Below the pieces are notes generated by a model. It was not told the DNA's origin, did not search any database, and saw only the letters and a list, made by a program, of their open reading frames with translations. Made by a program: the position numbers and the translations under genes. DNA of 64,000 bases from Hyphococcus sp. (GTDB lineage Bacteria > Pseudomonadota > Alphaproteobacteria > Caulobacterales > Parvularculaceae), in NCBI GenBank assembly GCA_028281665.1, contig JANQJK010000013.1, positions 57,841 through 121,840 of the forward strand, given 5' to 3'. Of this stretch, positions 40,327 to 49,831 are shown in pieces (position 1 is the stretch's first letter; each line of letters opens with the position of its first letter).

Positions 40327-41527
40327 ATATGAGGCGCTCGACGGCGCCGGGCGTTCAAAGCGCGGCGTAGTTACGGCGGAAACCGCGCGCCGCGCGCGCA
40401 TGGAGTTGCGACGCCTCAAGCTGACGCCGGTGTCGATCAGCGCGGCCAGCGAGGGCGCCGGGCTGGCGGGCCGCAAACCGCGCGCCCCGCGCGTCAGCCA
40501 GAGCGAATTGCCGGCGGTGACGCGTCAGCTATCGGTTTTGCTGGGCGCCGGCACGCCGCTGGAGGAGGCGCTTGGCGCGATTGCTCTGCAATCGGATAAT
40601 CAGCGCGTTCGGGCGCGTCTTCTCGGGGTTCGCGAACGCGTGACGGAGGGCCGCCGGTTTGCCGACGCGCTTGCAGAAGATCCAAAATCATTCCCGGATC
40701 TCTACCGCGCCGTCGTGGCGGCCGGCGAAACATCCGGCGATCTCGGGCCCGTCCTGTCACGGCTCGCGACGATGCTCGAAAAAAACCGGTCCATGCGTTC
40801 AAAAGCGTTCGGATCACTCATGTATCCTGCGGCGCTTGTCGTTTTTGCAGGCGGCATCATTACGGCGCTCATGACCATGGTTGTGCCGCGCATTGTTGCG
40901 CAGTTTGAAGCGTTCGACGCGCAACTGCCCCTCGTGACGCGGATCGTTATCGGCGTCTCCGGTTTTCTCGGCGCTTACGGGTTGTACATCCTTCTCGCGG
41001 CGGTCATCGGCGCGGTCGCTTTCTGGCAGGGCATGCGCAATCCGGCCTTCAAGCGCGAGGTCGACCGCATCGTCTTGGGGCTGCCGATCCTTGGCAAACT
41101 TTTGCGCGGCCTCGATGGCGCGCGCTTTGCGCGCACCCTGGCAACGCTGGTGGCCGGTGGTGCGCCCCTGCTCGACAGTCTCGCCGGCGCCAAGCGCACG
41201 ATTATGAACGCCTTTATGCGGGAGCGTCTCGACGGCGCGGTCACGCAGGTGCGCGAAGGCGCCTCGCTGGCGGCGTCGTTCAAGCGCGCCGGCGTGCTGC
41301 CGCCGATGATGATGCATATGGTCGCCGCCGGGGAGCGCGCCGGCGAATTGCCGCAATTGCTGGATAAAGCTGCGGAACAGCTGGAAGAGGAATTCGATAC
41401 GGCGTCTAATGTCACTTTGCGCCTGCTGGAGCCGACGATCATTTTCTTTATGGGCGGCGTGGTGGCGATGATCGTCGTGTCGATCATGCTGCCCATGCTT
41501 CAACTGAACCGGCTTGCCGCCGGCTAA
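40313..41527 (+). CDS. gspF: Type II secretion inner-membrane protein GspF
   Basis: MPTFEYEALDGAGRSKRGVV; FARTLATLVAGGAPLLDSL. Confidence 0.95.
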   Translation: MPTFEYEALDGAGRSKRGVVTAETARRARMELRRLKLTPVSISAASEGAGLAGRKPRAPRVSQSELPAVTRQLSVLLGAGTPLEEALGAIALQSDNQRVRARLLGVRERVTEGRRFADALAEDPKSFPDLYRAVVAAGETSGDLGPVLSRLATMLEKNRSMRSKAFGSLMYPAALVVFAGGIITALMTMVVPRIVAQFEAFDAQLPLVTRIVIGVSGFLGAYGLYILLAAVIGAVAFWQGMRNPAFKREVDRIVLGLPILGKLLRGLDGARFARTLATLVAGGAPLLDSLAGAKRTIMNAFMRERLDGAVTQVREGASLAASFKRAGVLPPMMMHMVAAGERAGELPQLLDKAAEQLEEEFDTASNVTLRLLEPTIIFFMGGVVAMIVVSIMLPMLQLNRLAAG

Positions 41528-41543
41528 CGAACGGAACGATGAG

Positions 41544-42023
41544 ATGATGATAAGCGAACTTGACCGGCGCCTGGCGCACCATGCCGCACGGCGGCGTCAG
41601 CGCGGCGTCACCCTGATTGAGCTGCTGGTCGTGCTTGCGATTCTGGCGCTGATCTCGGCGATTGTGGTCATTAACATCCTGCCTGAGCGCGATCGCGCCG
41701 CGGTGCGGAAAGCCGAGATCGATATTCGCACCATAGAAACAGCGCTCGATCAATACCGGCTCGACATGTTCAACTATCCGACAACGCAGCAAGGGCTCGA
41801 TGCGCTTGTCGCTGTTCCGGACGACGCGGGACGAAAGTCCGACTATCGTCCCGGCGGGTATCTGCGCGGCGGCGCGCCGCTCGATCCATGGGGTAACGCG
41901 TATCAATATCGCTTCCCCGGGGAAAACGGCGTTGTTGACATTTATTCCTTCGGCGCCGATGGCGAACCGGGCGGCGAAGGGCTTGATGCGGATATCGGAA
42001 ATTGGACCGACGACAACCGATAA
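41544..42023 (+). CDS. gspG: Type II secretion major pseudopilin GspG
   Basis: RGVTLIELLVVLAILALIS; YPTTQQGLDALV; PLDPWGNAYQY. Confidence 0.96.
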   Translation: MMISELDRRLAHHAARRRQRGVTLIELLVVLAILALISAIVVINILPERDRAAVRKAEIDIRTIETALDQYRLDMFNYPTTQQGLDALVAVPDDAGRKSDYRPGGYLRGGAPLDPWGNAYQYRFPGENGVVDIYSFGADGEPGGEGLDADIGNWTDDNR

Positions 42024-42529
42024 GACGGCCTCAGTCAGTAAACGGACAAACCGGTCTCACGCTCATTGAGCTGCTGGTCGTCATGGGGATTCTCGCGCTC
42101 GCGGCGACGATCGTCTTAATCAATGCGCCGCCGCGGCAGAGCGCCGCGCGCGCCGCCGCTAGCGACTTCGCCGATGCCTTGCGCGCTGCGGTCGATGATG
42201 CAGTTGTCGCCGGCGGCGTTCACCGTCTCGAAGTAACGCCCGAAAGCTGGCGGATCTCTGAATTTGAAGACCGGGACTGGACACCGTTTCGGGAAGGGAT
42301 CGACGCGCGCGGCCTTTCGCTGTCCGTCGATATTGAAGAGGTCGCGAAGTCGAACCTGTCCGCGCTCACCGGCGAACGCGGCGAACAGCGCGACCGGGAC
42401 GCGCCGATCATTGTCGGCGTCGATCCTTTCGGCGATGCGCCGCTCTTTAAGCTGAGATTTCGAGACGATCGCGAAAGCTGGATCGTTCGAGGCGGCGAGA
42501 ATGGCGACATTCGCGTCGAGCGCGAATGA
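42002..42529 (+). CDS. gspH: Type II secretion minor pseudopilin GspH
   Basis: TGLTLIELLVVMGILALAA prepilin motif; operon position. Confidence 0.85.
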   Translation: MDRRQPIRRPQSVNGQTGLTLIELLVVMGILALAATIVLINAPPRQSAARAAASDFADALRAAVDDAVVAGGVHRLEVTPESWRISEFEDRDWTPFREGIDARGLSLSVDIEEVAKSNLSALTGERGEQRDRDAPIIVGVDPFGDAPLFKLRFRDDRESWIVRGGENGDIRVERE

Positions 42530-42906
42530 AAATGCGGCGCGCCAACAGCCGGCGACAACGCGGCATGACCCTGATCGAGGTTTTGGTCGCTTTTGCAATC
42601 CTGTCAGGGATTGCGCTAAGCGTTCTGATCCTCGTCGGTCAGAACGCGCGGTATATGTTGACGGCGGAGGAGAAACTTCTGGCGTCGATTGCTGCCGACA
42701 ATCTGCTCGCGAACGATCTGGCGCGGCAGGAAACGCCGTCAGCCGGTGAATCCGTGGGATCAATCGCGATCGCCGAACGTCCCTTCGCGTTCCGCCGGGT
42801 TGTTGTCGAGATCGGCGAGCGCGCTGTGATGATCGACTACGAGATTCGACGCGAGGGCGGGGAGCAGGTCCTGTCGCGCGCTTCGGCCCTGAAAGAAACG
42901 CCATGA
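42526..42906 (+). CDS. gspI: Type II secretion minor pseudopilin GspI
   Basis: RGMTLIEVLVAFAILSGIAL. Confidence 0.88.
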   Translation: MKMRRANSRRQRGMTLIEVLVAFAILSGIALSVLILVGQNARYMLTAEEKLLASIAADNLLANDLARQETPSAGESVGSIAIAERPFAFRRVVVEIGERAVMIDYEIRREGGEQVLSRASALKETP

Positions 42907-43562
42907 GCGCGCGGCGTCGTCAACAACGCGGTCTGACGCTGCCGGAATTACTGGTGGCGCTTTTTGTCTTTGCGCTGATCTCAAGCGTCGGCGTTTACGT
43001 TTTGCGGCTGGCGGTTGAAGGCCGCGAGCAGTTAACCGATACCGACGCGTCCCTTCGCGAGTGGCAGCTCGCTCGCATCATCATGCGTCAGGATTTGATG
43101 CAGCTCGTCGACCGCACCGTGCGCGATGAGTTTGGCGAGCCCCAACCGGGTCCGATGATCGGCGGTCTCGGTTTTTCCGGCCGAACCCCGGAGGCCGGCG
43201 AAACGCCGCTTGTCGGATTTGTCCGGGGCGGGTGGGCGAACTACGACGCCGCGACGCCACGCTCAACGCTCCAATATGTGGAGTATCTCCTGAAAGACGA
43301 CGATATCGTTCGGCGCACGCGGCCATATCTCGACGATGCGAGAGACCTGCCGGAACGGGACCGCGCCCTGTTTTTGAATGTCGAGGACGTTTCGTTCGAG
43401 TTCTTGCTTGGCGAGACATCGCGCGGCCTTGACTGGTCGGAGGACTGGCCGGCGGGCGCCACCGCGGCGCCGCGGGCACTACGGCTGCGTTTTAAGTCGG
43501 AAAAGTTTGGCGAGATTGAGCAACTTTTCTGGATTGGCGCCGTGGGCGGGGCCGTCCAATGA
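42903..43562 (+). CDS. gspJ: Type II secretion minor pseudopilin GspJ
   Basis: RGLTLPELLVALFVFALIS; ARIIMRQDLMQLVDRTVRD. Confidence 0.88.
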   Translation: MSARRRQQRGLTLPELLVALFVFALISSVGVYVLRLAVEGREQLTDTDASLREWQLARIIMRQDLMQLVDRTVRDEFGEPQPGPMIGGLGFSGRTPEAGETPLVGFVRGGWANYDAATPRSTLQYVEYLLKDDDIVRRTRPYLDDARDLPERDRALFLNVEDVSFEFLLGETSRGLDWSEDWPAGATAAPRALRLRFKSEKFGEIEQLFWIGAVGGAVQ

Positions 43563-44551
43563 CCGTTGCATCAAGGAACCAGCGCGGGGCGGCGCTCATT
43601 ATCGTACTGTTGCTCGCCGCAACGCTGTCGTTTCTTGTGCTCACACTCGTGGCGGCGACGACGCAATCCGTGCGTCGCAGCGGCGGCGCGGCGATACGCG
43701 GCGAACTTCTATGGCGCGCTTCCAGCGCAGAGATCATTGCCCGAGCGGCGATCAACGAAGCGCTGAGTGCGGCTGAGCGGGGCGGGCCGGCGCTGACCCG
43801 CGCGCATCCCTTGTTCTCGCAACAGCTCGATATTCCGTTTACGAACGGCGCCGGCGCCATCATTTTTGCCGACGCCAGCCGCTGTTTTAATCTCAACAGC
43901 CTTGGGGGCGGCGGCGACGGCGCGGGCGAGACGGGCGCGGGCGCTGAATTTGTCTTTCTGTTGACGGGCGTCGGGTTGTCCGACGCTGATGCGCAGTCTC
44001 TCGCCGGTGTTGTTACGGACTGGATCGATGAGGACAGCACGCAGGAGATCGGCGGGGCCGAGGACGGTTTCTACGCCAGCCTGCCGACGCCTTATCGCAC
44101 CGGCGGCGGCCCGATAGCGTCCGTCTCCGAGATGCGCGCCATGAAGGGCGTTTCCGGCGTGCTGTACAGCGCAATCAGCCCATATCTTTGCGCGTTGCCG
44201 TCAAGCGATGGCGCGATCCTGAATGTTAACGCCTTGCGGCCGGAAGACGCGGCCCTGTTGACAGCGGTAACGACCGGCGCTCTTGATCCGTCAACGGGCG
44301 CCGACCTTCTGGAGAATCGCCCTCCGGGCGGGTGGACAAGTGTCGAGCAGTTTCTCGCCTTGCCGCCTTTTCAGGATGAAGACTTTGACACGCAGGGGCT
44401 GTCGGCGCGAATTTCCGTTACGCCCCAATATGTTGAGGCATTGGCGGGCGCGACGGTGAACGATATTGATATGAATGTCCGCCTGCTGTTTGCAGCGCCC
44501 GACAGCGGCAATGTTAAACTGATATCGCGCATCTTGGGATCTGAAGCATGA
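43559..44551 (+). CDS. gspK: Type II secretion minor pseudopilin GspK
   Basis: RGAALIIVLLLAATLSFL; CFNLNSL; VVTDWIDEDS. Confidence 0.92.
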   Translation: MTVASRNQRGAALIIVLLLAATLSFLVLTLVAATTQSVRRSGGAAIRGELLWRASSAEIIARAAINEALSAAERGGPALTRAHPLFSQQLDIPFTNGAGAIIFADASRCFNLNSLGGGGDGAGETGAGAEFVFLLTGVGLSDADAQSLAGVVTDWIDEDSTQEIGGAEDGFYASLPTPYRTGGGPIASVSEMRAMKGVSGVLYSAISPYLCALPSSDGAILNVNALRPEDAALLTAVTTGALDPSTGADLLENRPPGGWTSVEQFLALPPFQDEDFDTQGLSARISVTPQYVEALAGATVNDIDMNVRLLFAAPDSGNVKLISRILGSEA

Positions 44552-45732
44552 GCGAGACGGTCATTATCAGGCTGGGGCGAGACGCCGACGATCCGCTCCC
44601 CTGGGCGACCTATGCGGACGGCGCCATTACGGATACTGGGCGTGCGGCCAGTCTCAGCGCCTTGTCGGCGATGCGCATTTTTGCGCGCGACGATGTCACT
44701 GTCGCAGCGATCCTGCCCGGCGAGGTTGCGGCTTATCGCGTCCTTCCGGCGCCGCCGCGGCAACAGTCCAAACTCGTTTCTGCTGCGCAACTGTTGCTGG
44801 AAGACGAACTGGCCGCGCCGATTGAGGATCATCATGTGGCCGTCCAACGGGACGAGGCGTCAGCGCAAATCTTCGCAATCGATCGTTCGATCATCGCCGG
44901 GCATATCGACCGGCTTCGGGAGAAGGGCGTTACGCTCAATTACCTGACGGTCGATTTCGCCTGTCTGGGCGGCAGCGAAGAAAGGGCGATCCTTTTTGCG
45001 GAACCGAACCGGCTCGTCGCCGATTTCGGTTCCCACGCCTTCGCCGCCGAACTTGATATTGCAAAGTTCGCGCTTGCCGATCGGCTTGCCGCGCTTCCGG
45101 AGGCGACGGTTGGGGTTTATGCGGGCGGCGGATCGTTCTCCGACCATTCCCGATATGAGCGCCTCGGCGACGGGAATGACGAGGCCCTGTTCAGGCTTGC
45201 CGGCGAGGCGATCGCAGAACGGCGCGCGATCAATCTGCTTCAGGGAAGCTTTCGAGCGCCGCGCAAGAACGTCATTGACGTTGCGCGCTGGCGCCGTCCT
45301 GCCATGCTTGCCGCGTCGCTGGCCGCTGTCTGGATGGCCGGCGTTATCGCGGACGGCTATCGCGCATCGCGCATCGCCGCCCACTACGAAAGCGAAGCCG
45401 CCCGCATTCATCGCGACTCTTTCCCCGGCGCGGCCAATGTCGATATTCGCGCCCATGCGCGCGGGGTTCTGGGGGCCGGGGGCGATGCGTCATTCCTGCT
45501 GATCGCCGACACGCTCGGAAAAGCGCTCGTTCAGCATGAAAATGTTGCGATTGATCGTATACGGTTTGACCGCACGCGAAACATGTTCGTGTTTTCGGTT
45601 AGGAGTACGTCCGACGGTGAGATCTCCATGTTTCAGGAGACGCTGGCCTCGATGGGCGCGACGTCTGCGGAGACCGGCGGTTATCGCCGGTCCGGCGCCT
45701 ATTGGGTGGGCGAAATGACGGTGACGATCTGA
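44548..45732 (+). CDS. gspL: Type II secretion protein GspL
   Basis: Cytoplasmic actin-like N-domain, single TM, periplasmic ferredoxin-like C-domain; operon position. Confidence 0.85.
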   Translation: MSETVIIRLGRDADDPLPWATYADGAITDTGRAASLSALSAMRIFARDDVTVAAILPGEVAAYRVLPAPPRQQSKLVSAAQLLLEDELAAPIEDHHVAVQRDEASAQIFAIDRSIIAGHIDRLREKGVTLNYLTVDFACLGGSEERAILFAEPNRLVADFGSHAFAAELDIAKFALADRLAALPEATVGVYAGGGSFSDHSRYERLGDGNDEALFRLAGEAIAERRAINLLQGSFRAPRKNVIDVARWRRPAMLAASLAAVWMAGVIADGYRASRIAAHYESEAARIHRDSFPGAANVDIRAHARGVLGAGGDASFLLIADTLGKALVQHENVAIDRIRFDRTRNMFVFSVRSTSDGEISMFQETLASMGATSAETGGYRRSGAYWVGEMTVTI

Positions 45733-46208
45733 TGGTTGAGTTCTGGCGAAATCTCTCAGGTCGCGAACAGGTGCTGATCGTTGTCGGCGGCGCGCTTGCT
45801 GTCCTCTTTGTTGGGCTTCAGCTCATTCTGTCGCCGGCGCTTTCCTGGCGCGAAGATCAGCGCCGCGATATGGCGAGCGCGCGCGGTCTTTACGAACTGG
45901 TTGCGGAAGCGGCGCCGCTTGGCGCGGCGGCGTCGGCAAGTTCGTCGACGGGCGCAGGGCCGGCGCGCAACATCGTTTCGCAGACGGCAAACGGCGCCGG
46001 GGTGTCCATTGTTTTTATCAATGCCCGCGGCGACCGCGCCGTTGACGTGAACATCGCCTCGGCGTCTCCGGACGCGCTGTTTCAGTGGCTCGCGCTATTG
46101 CGGTCCGACTATAACATCGTTGTCGATACGGCCGATATTGCGCGCGAGACCGGAAATCCGCAGACCATTCGCGCGCAGATATCCATGTCGCAGCGAGGCG
46201 GGTCATGA
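45732..46208 (+). CDS. gspM: Type II secretion protein GspM
   Basis: MVEFWRNLSGREQVLIVVGGALAVLFVGLQLI; operon position. Confidence 0.85.
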   Translation: MVEFWRNLSGREQVLIVVGGALAVLFVGLQLILSPALSWREDQRRDMASARGLYELVAEAAPLGAAASASSSTGAGPARNIVSQTANGAGVSIVFINARGDRAVDVNIASASPDALFQWLALLRSDYNIVVDTADIARETGNPQTIRAQISMSQRGGS

Positions 46209-46987
46209 CTGCGCCGGCGAGGCCAACCGGCCCGCGCCGCGGCGCGCTGCTGCTTTTGGGGATCGTGTCCTTTCTCGCGGCGGCGATCGTTATGGCGCCG
46301 GCGAGCCTGATCACCCCGTTCCTGAATAGCGGCGGGGCGAATATTCAGTACAGGGACGTGACGGGATCCCTCTGGAAGGGCGAGATCCGGGGCGTGTCGA
46401 CCGGCGACGTCTATCTCGGCGATGTCGGTTATCGCCTTCGCCCTATGGCGCTCCTTGCCGGCGCGCTGTCCGCCGATCTTACGGCGATGGACGGGGCGGC
46501 GATCGGCGCCGGCCGGGTAAACGTCCATCTCATTTCGCAACGCGTATCGGTGGAGGATGCGAACTTCGCCTTCGATCTATCCGCCGTGCGGCGCTATTCT
46601 CTGTTCGGCATCCCTTATCAGGGGCGCATCGAAACGCGCGGAGCCGGCCTTGTCTGGTCGCGGGATGGATGTTCTTCGGCGTCGGGAGAAATCTGGACCG
46701 ACGTTCTCGACGCGTCGTCGAAGACGCTCGTTGGAGAGAGTCTCCTGCTGGCCGGTCCCGCTTCCTGCGACGGCGGACAAATCCATATCACGCTGAAAGG
46801 CGGCAATCGCGAGGGGGTCGCGGAGTTCAAGATTTCCATCGATCAGTCCATGACGTATCGCGTCATGGCGAGCGTTGATCTTGGCCGCGCCGACCTTGAA
46901 AATAACCTCCGGCGCCTCGGCTTTGAAGACGGGGACGGCGTTCTCGTCTATGATGTCGTCGGCGCATTGAAGGGAGTCGGCTCATGA
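46205..46987 (+). CDS. gspN: Type II secretion protein GspN
   Basis: NIQYRDVTGSLWKGEIRGVSTGD; operon position. Confidence 0.82.
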   Translation: MTAPARPTGPRRGALLLLGIVSFLAAAIVMAPASLITPFLNSGGANIQYRDVTGSLWKGEIRGVSTGDVYLGDVGYRLRPMALLAGALSADLTAMDGAAIGAGRVNVHLISQRVSVEDANFAFDLSAVRRYSLFGIPYQGRIETRGAGLVWSRDGCSSASGEIWTDVLDASSKTLVGESLLLAGPASCDGGQIHITLKGGNREGVAEFKISIDQSMTYRVMASVDLGRADLENNLRRLGFEDGDGVLVYDVVGALKGVGS

Positions 46988-47460
46988 TGATGAGGGGCGC
47001 GATTATCGCCGCCGCCGCGACGGCGCTTTGGGCCTGCTCGACGGCGGGCGACAAGACGGCCTATGTCCCGCCAGCGAATGACGACGGGTCGTTTGCGCTC
47101 ACGGGGCTGGACGAGGCAGCCCTACCGGCCGGAAAATGCGGGATGATCCTGTGGACGCTCGACGCAAACGCGCCGACCCGCATCCTCCGGTATGTATCCG
47201 GCGAAACCGCCATTATCGCCGTCAATGGCGCGCCGGTTACGCTTTCGCTGGCTGAGACGTCGGGCGGCAGCAACTATGGCGTTTTCGAGCGCCAGGTCTT
47301 CGTCGGCGGCGCTGGATATGACGCCAGCGTGGACATCCATTTCGGCCTTGGCTTTGACGGCGGCGCTTATCTTGAGCGCGGTCTCGTAACCGTGCGCTCG
47401 GCCAGCGGCTGGGAAATCGTTGCGCCCGCGGCGGGCATAGCCGGGTGTCGCAAGAAATAG
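46984..47460 (+). CDS. Putative lipoprotein translationally coupled to gspN; function unknown
   Basis: MMMRGAIIAAAATALWACSTAG lipobox-like N-terminus; 4-bp overlap with gspN. Confidence 0.65.
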   Translation: MMMRGAIIAAAATALWACSTAGDKTAYVPPANDDGSFALTGLDEAALPAGKCGMILWTLDANAPTRILRYVSGETAIIAVNGAPVTLSLAETSGGSNYGVFERQVFVGGAGYDASVDIHFGLGFDGGAYLERGLVTVRSASGWEIVAPAAGIAGCRKK

Positions 47461-47615
47461 GCGACAAGCCCCGGCGACGGCTTCAGCCGCCTCCGTACCC
47501 CGCATTCATACCCCTGAAAAATATAGTAAATTTTTCCGCTGGGCGCTGCGGCGCGCGCCTGATCCAGCTATCGACCTGTTTTTAAACAACTTTCTGAAAG
47601 GCGTAATATTTGCGC

Positions 47616-47641
47616 AAAAAGCGCAAAAAATGCGTTTTTTT
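47616..47641 (+). terminator. Likely Rho-independent terminator for the T2SS operon
   Basis: AAAAAGCGCA-AAAAA-TGCGTTTTTTT. Confidence 0.55.
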
Positions 47642-47662
47642 AACTTGACCTCGTTTCCGAAC

Positions 47663-47680
47663 ATGACAGAATGATGACAC
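47663..47680 (-). promoter_or_regulatory. Pho-box-like direct repeat
   Basis: Minus strand GTGTCAT-CATT-CTGTCAT, 11-bp period. Confidence 0.45.
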
Positions 47681-47742
47681 TTTTATTTCACTAATATGAC
47701 GTCAGATGAACCAGTCAGACGGCGTCGAATAGGAGGTCAAAA

Positions 47743-48126
47743 ATGACAAATATAAAAAAATGCCTCACTGGAGTTTTTGCCGCGGGGATTATGCTCTCAG
47801 GCGCGCTTGCGCAGGATTTCGGCCCCCAGCCGGCCGATTATCGATACGCTGCCGAAGACTATGTGGAGAGCCGTCTCTCTAACTCCCGCGGCGCGCGAAT
47901 CAGCATCGAGAGCAGGCCCTATCCCGTCTATGCGGATTTCGGCCGGCATGGCGAAATCGCTGCATGGGCGGTCGACATCAGCGTTCGATCCCATGTGAAC
48001 AGCCGCCGGCACGACGGGTACATGCAATACACCGTGATTTTTGTTGATGGCGAGCCGGTCGCTTTCGAGGACGACATTCGCGGCGTCGAGGTCGCGCGTT
48101 CCTCGCGCTATGCGTCCAATCGCTGA
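47743..48126 (+). CDS. Small secreted protein of unknown function
   Basis: AGGAGG-like SD; signal peptide MTNIKKCLTGVFAAGIMLSGALAQ. Confidence 0.65.
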   Translation: MTNIKKCLTGVFAAGIMLSGALAQDFGPQPADYRYAAEDYVESRLSNSRGARISIESRPYPVYADFGRHGEIAAWAVDISVRSHVNSRRHDGYMQYTVIFVDGEPVAFEDDIRGVEVARSSRYASNR

Positions 48127-48181
48127 TAATCTGCCGCCAGTTCACGACTGAACCCACGCGGGGCTTTCGGGCCCCGCATTT

Positions 48182-48967
48182 TTATGAAAGAAGCGGGCCG
48201 GCGAGAAAAACCAGATAGCCGCCGAGGGCGAGGCCCGGACCAAAGGGAACAGCGTCGCCGGCGCCGATGCGGGCGCCGCGCAGGTTCGACAGCGCGACAC
48301 CTGCAAGGCTCGCCAGCGATCCGGTGAGGACAATAATCGGCAGTGCTTCCCAGCCCATCCAGGCGCCCAGCGCGCCGAGCAGTTTTGCATCGCCAAGTCC
48401 CAACGCCTCGACGCCGCGCCAGCGACGCCATGCTGCGCCAATTGCCCAGAACACAATCACGCCCGCCGCGGTGCCGATCATCGCGGCCGGCAGGGGCGCG
48501 AATGTCGATAGCGTGTTAGCGGCAATACCGGCTAGCGCCAGCGTTCCGGTCAGCCAGTCGGGCAGGTACCCGGTTTCCCAGTCGACGACGGCAAGCGCCA
48601 GGAGAATCCACCCGAACAGCGCGGCGAAGGCGGCGGCTATTGTCGGGCCGAATATGGTGAGAACGGCAATTGCGTGCAGCGCGGCGGCGATCTCAACCAG
48701 CGGATAGCGGAGGGGGATCCGCGCGCCGCAATCGGCGCAGCGTCCGCGAAGGACGAAAAAGCTGACGATCGGTATGAGATGCAGATATCTGATCGGCGCG
48801 CGGCAGCTCGGGCAATAGGATCGCGGCCACAGGAGATCGCCATGCCCGTCGTCCGGTGCGTCAACCAGCCCCCACAGACTGGGGCCGCGGTGAATGACGA
48901 CATTGAGAAAGCTGCCCGCAAGGGCCCCTGCGGTCAGCGCCGAAAGGAATAGGCCGATATCGTACAA
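48182..48967 (-). CDS. gspO: Prepilin peptidase / leader peptidase GspO
   Basis: YCPSCRAPIRYLHLIPIVSFFVLRGRCADCGARIPLRYPLVE; DWETGYLPD; ALGLGDAKLLGALGAWMG. Confidence 0.95.
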   Translation of the reverse strand: MYDIGLFLSALTAGALAGSFLNVVIHRGPSLWGLVDAPDDGHGDLLWPRSYCPSCRAPIRYLHLIPIVSFFVLRGRCADCGARIPLRYPLVEIAAALHAIAVLTIFGPTIAAAFAALFGWILLALAVVDWETGYLPDWLTGTLALAGIAANTLSTFAPLPAAMIGTAAGVIVFWAIGAAWRRWRGVEALGLGDAKLLGALGAWMGWEALPIIVLTGSLASLAGVALSNLRGARIGAGDAVPFGPGLALGGYLVFLAGPLLS

Positions 48968-49042
48968 AATGGCGTTACGCTGCGCTGCGTCGGGAACATT
49001 ATTAAGGCGCGTCGCGGCAAATGCGAACGCAATGTAGGGCGA

Positions 49043-49831
49043 TCACTTCCCCTGGAATTTTGCCGCCCGCTTTTCAAGAAAAGCCATGACGCCCTCAACC
49101 ATGTCGTCGGTCCGTCCGGCGTCGCGTTGCCACGCCCGTTCCCTGTCGAGTTGATCGTCCAGAGACGATTCAAGAGCCGCCCACGCCGACTGCCGTATGA
49201 GGCCGAGCGCCCTGGTCGGGCCCGCGGCAAGCCGCCGGGCGTATTCAAGCGCCGTTTCGTCGAGGGCGTCGTCTTCCACAAGGCGGGTTACGAGCCCCTC
49301 AGCAAAAGCGCGTTCCGCCGGATAGCGTTCGCCCAGAAGCATCATCTCCATGGCACGGACGCGCCCAATCGTGCGCGCCAAAATGTAAGGGGAGCCGCCG
49401 TCCGGAATGAGACCGATATTGCAGAACGCCTGCAGGAAGTAGGCGCCTTTTGCGGCGACGATGACGTCGCCCATTAACGCGATCGAGCAGCCGACCCCGG
49501 CCGCCGGTCCGCGCACGGCGGTGACGATCGGGATCGGCAAATCGCGGATCTGGCGTATGAACGGGTTGAACACATTGTCGAGCTGCGCGCCGAGATCGCG
49601 TTCCGGATTGGCGATATCGCTGCCGCCGCCCGCAAGATTGGCGCCGGAGCTGAAAGCGCGGCCGCGGCCTGACAGCAACACGGCGCGGGCTTCACCCGCC
49701 GCCCGATCCAACGCGTCGATCAGCGCCTGCATCAGAGGCTCAGAAAGCGCGTTCAACGTTTTCGGATCATTCAGATGGATGAGGGCGACATCGCTGTCTA
49801 TCGCGTAGTCGACAAGATCCCGGTCGCTCAT
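49043..49831 (-). CDS. Enoyl-CoA hydratase/isomerase family protein
   Basis: VLLSGRGRAFSSGANLAGG; PIVTAVRGPAAGVGCSIALMGDVIVAA. Confidence 0.93.
   Translation of the reverse strand: MSDRDLVDYAIDSDVALIHLNDPKTLNALSEPLMQALIDALDRAAGEARAVLLSGRGRAFSSGANLAGGGSDIANPERDLGAQLDNVFNPFIRQIRDLPIPIVTAVRGPAAGVGCSIALMGDVIVAAKGAYFLQAFCNIGLIPDGGSPYILARTIGRVRAMEMMLLGERYPAERAFAEGLVTRLVEDDALDETALEYARRLAAGPTRALGLIRQSAWAALESSLDDQLDRERAWQRDAGRTDDMVEGVMAFLEKRAAKFQGK

Noticed and set aside
47691-47710. TGACGTCA palindrome upstream of the 47743 ORF
   Set aside because: Eight-bp palindrome matching a eukaryotic CRE; no bacterial regulator implied and likely to occur by chance.
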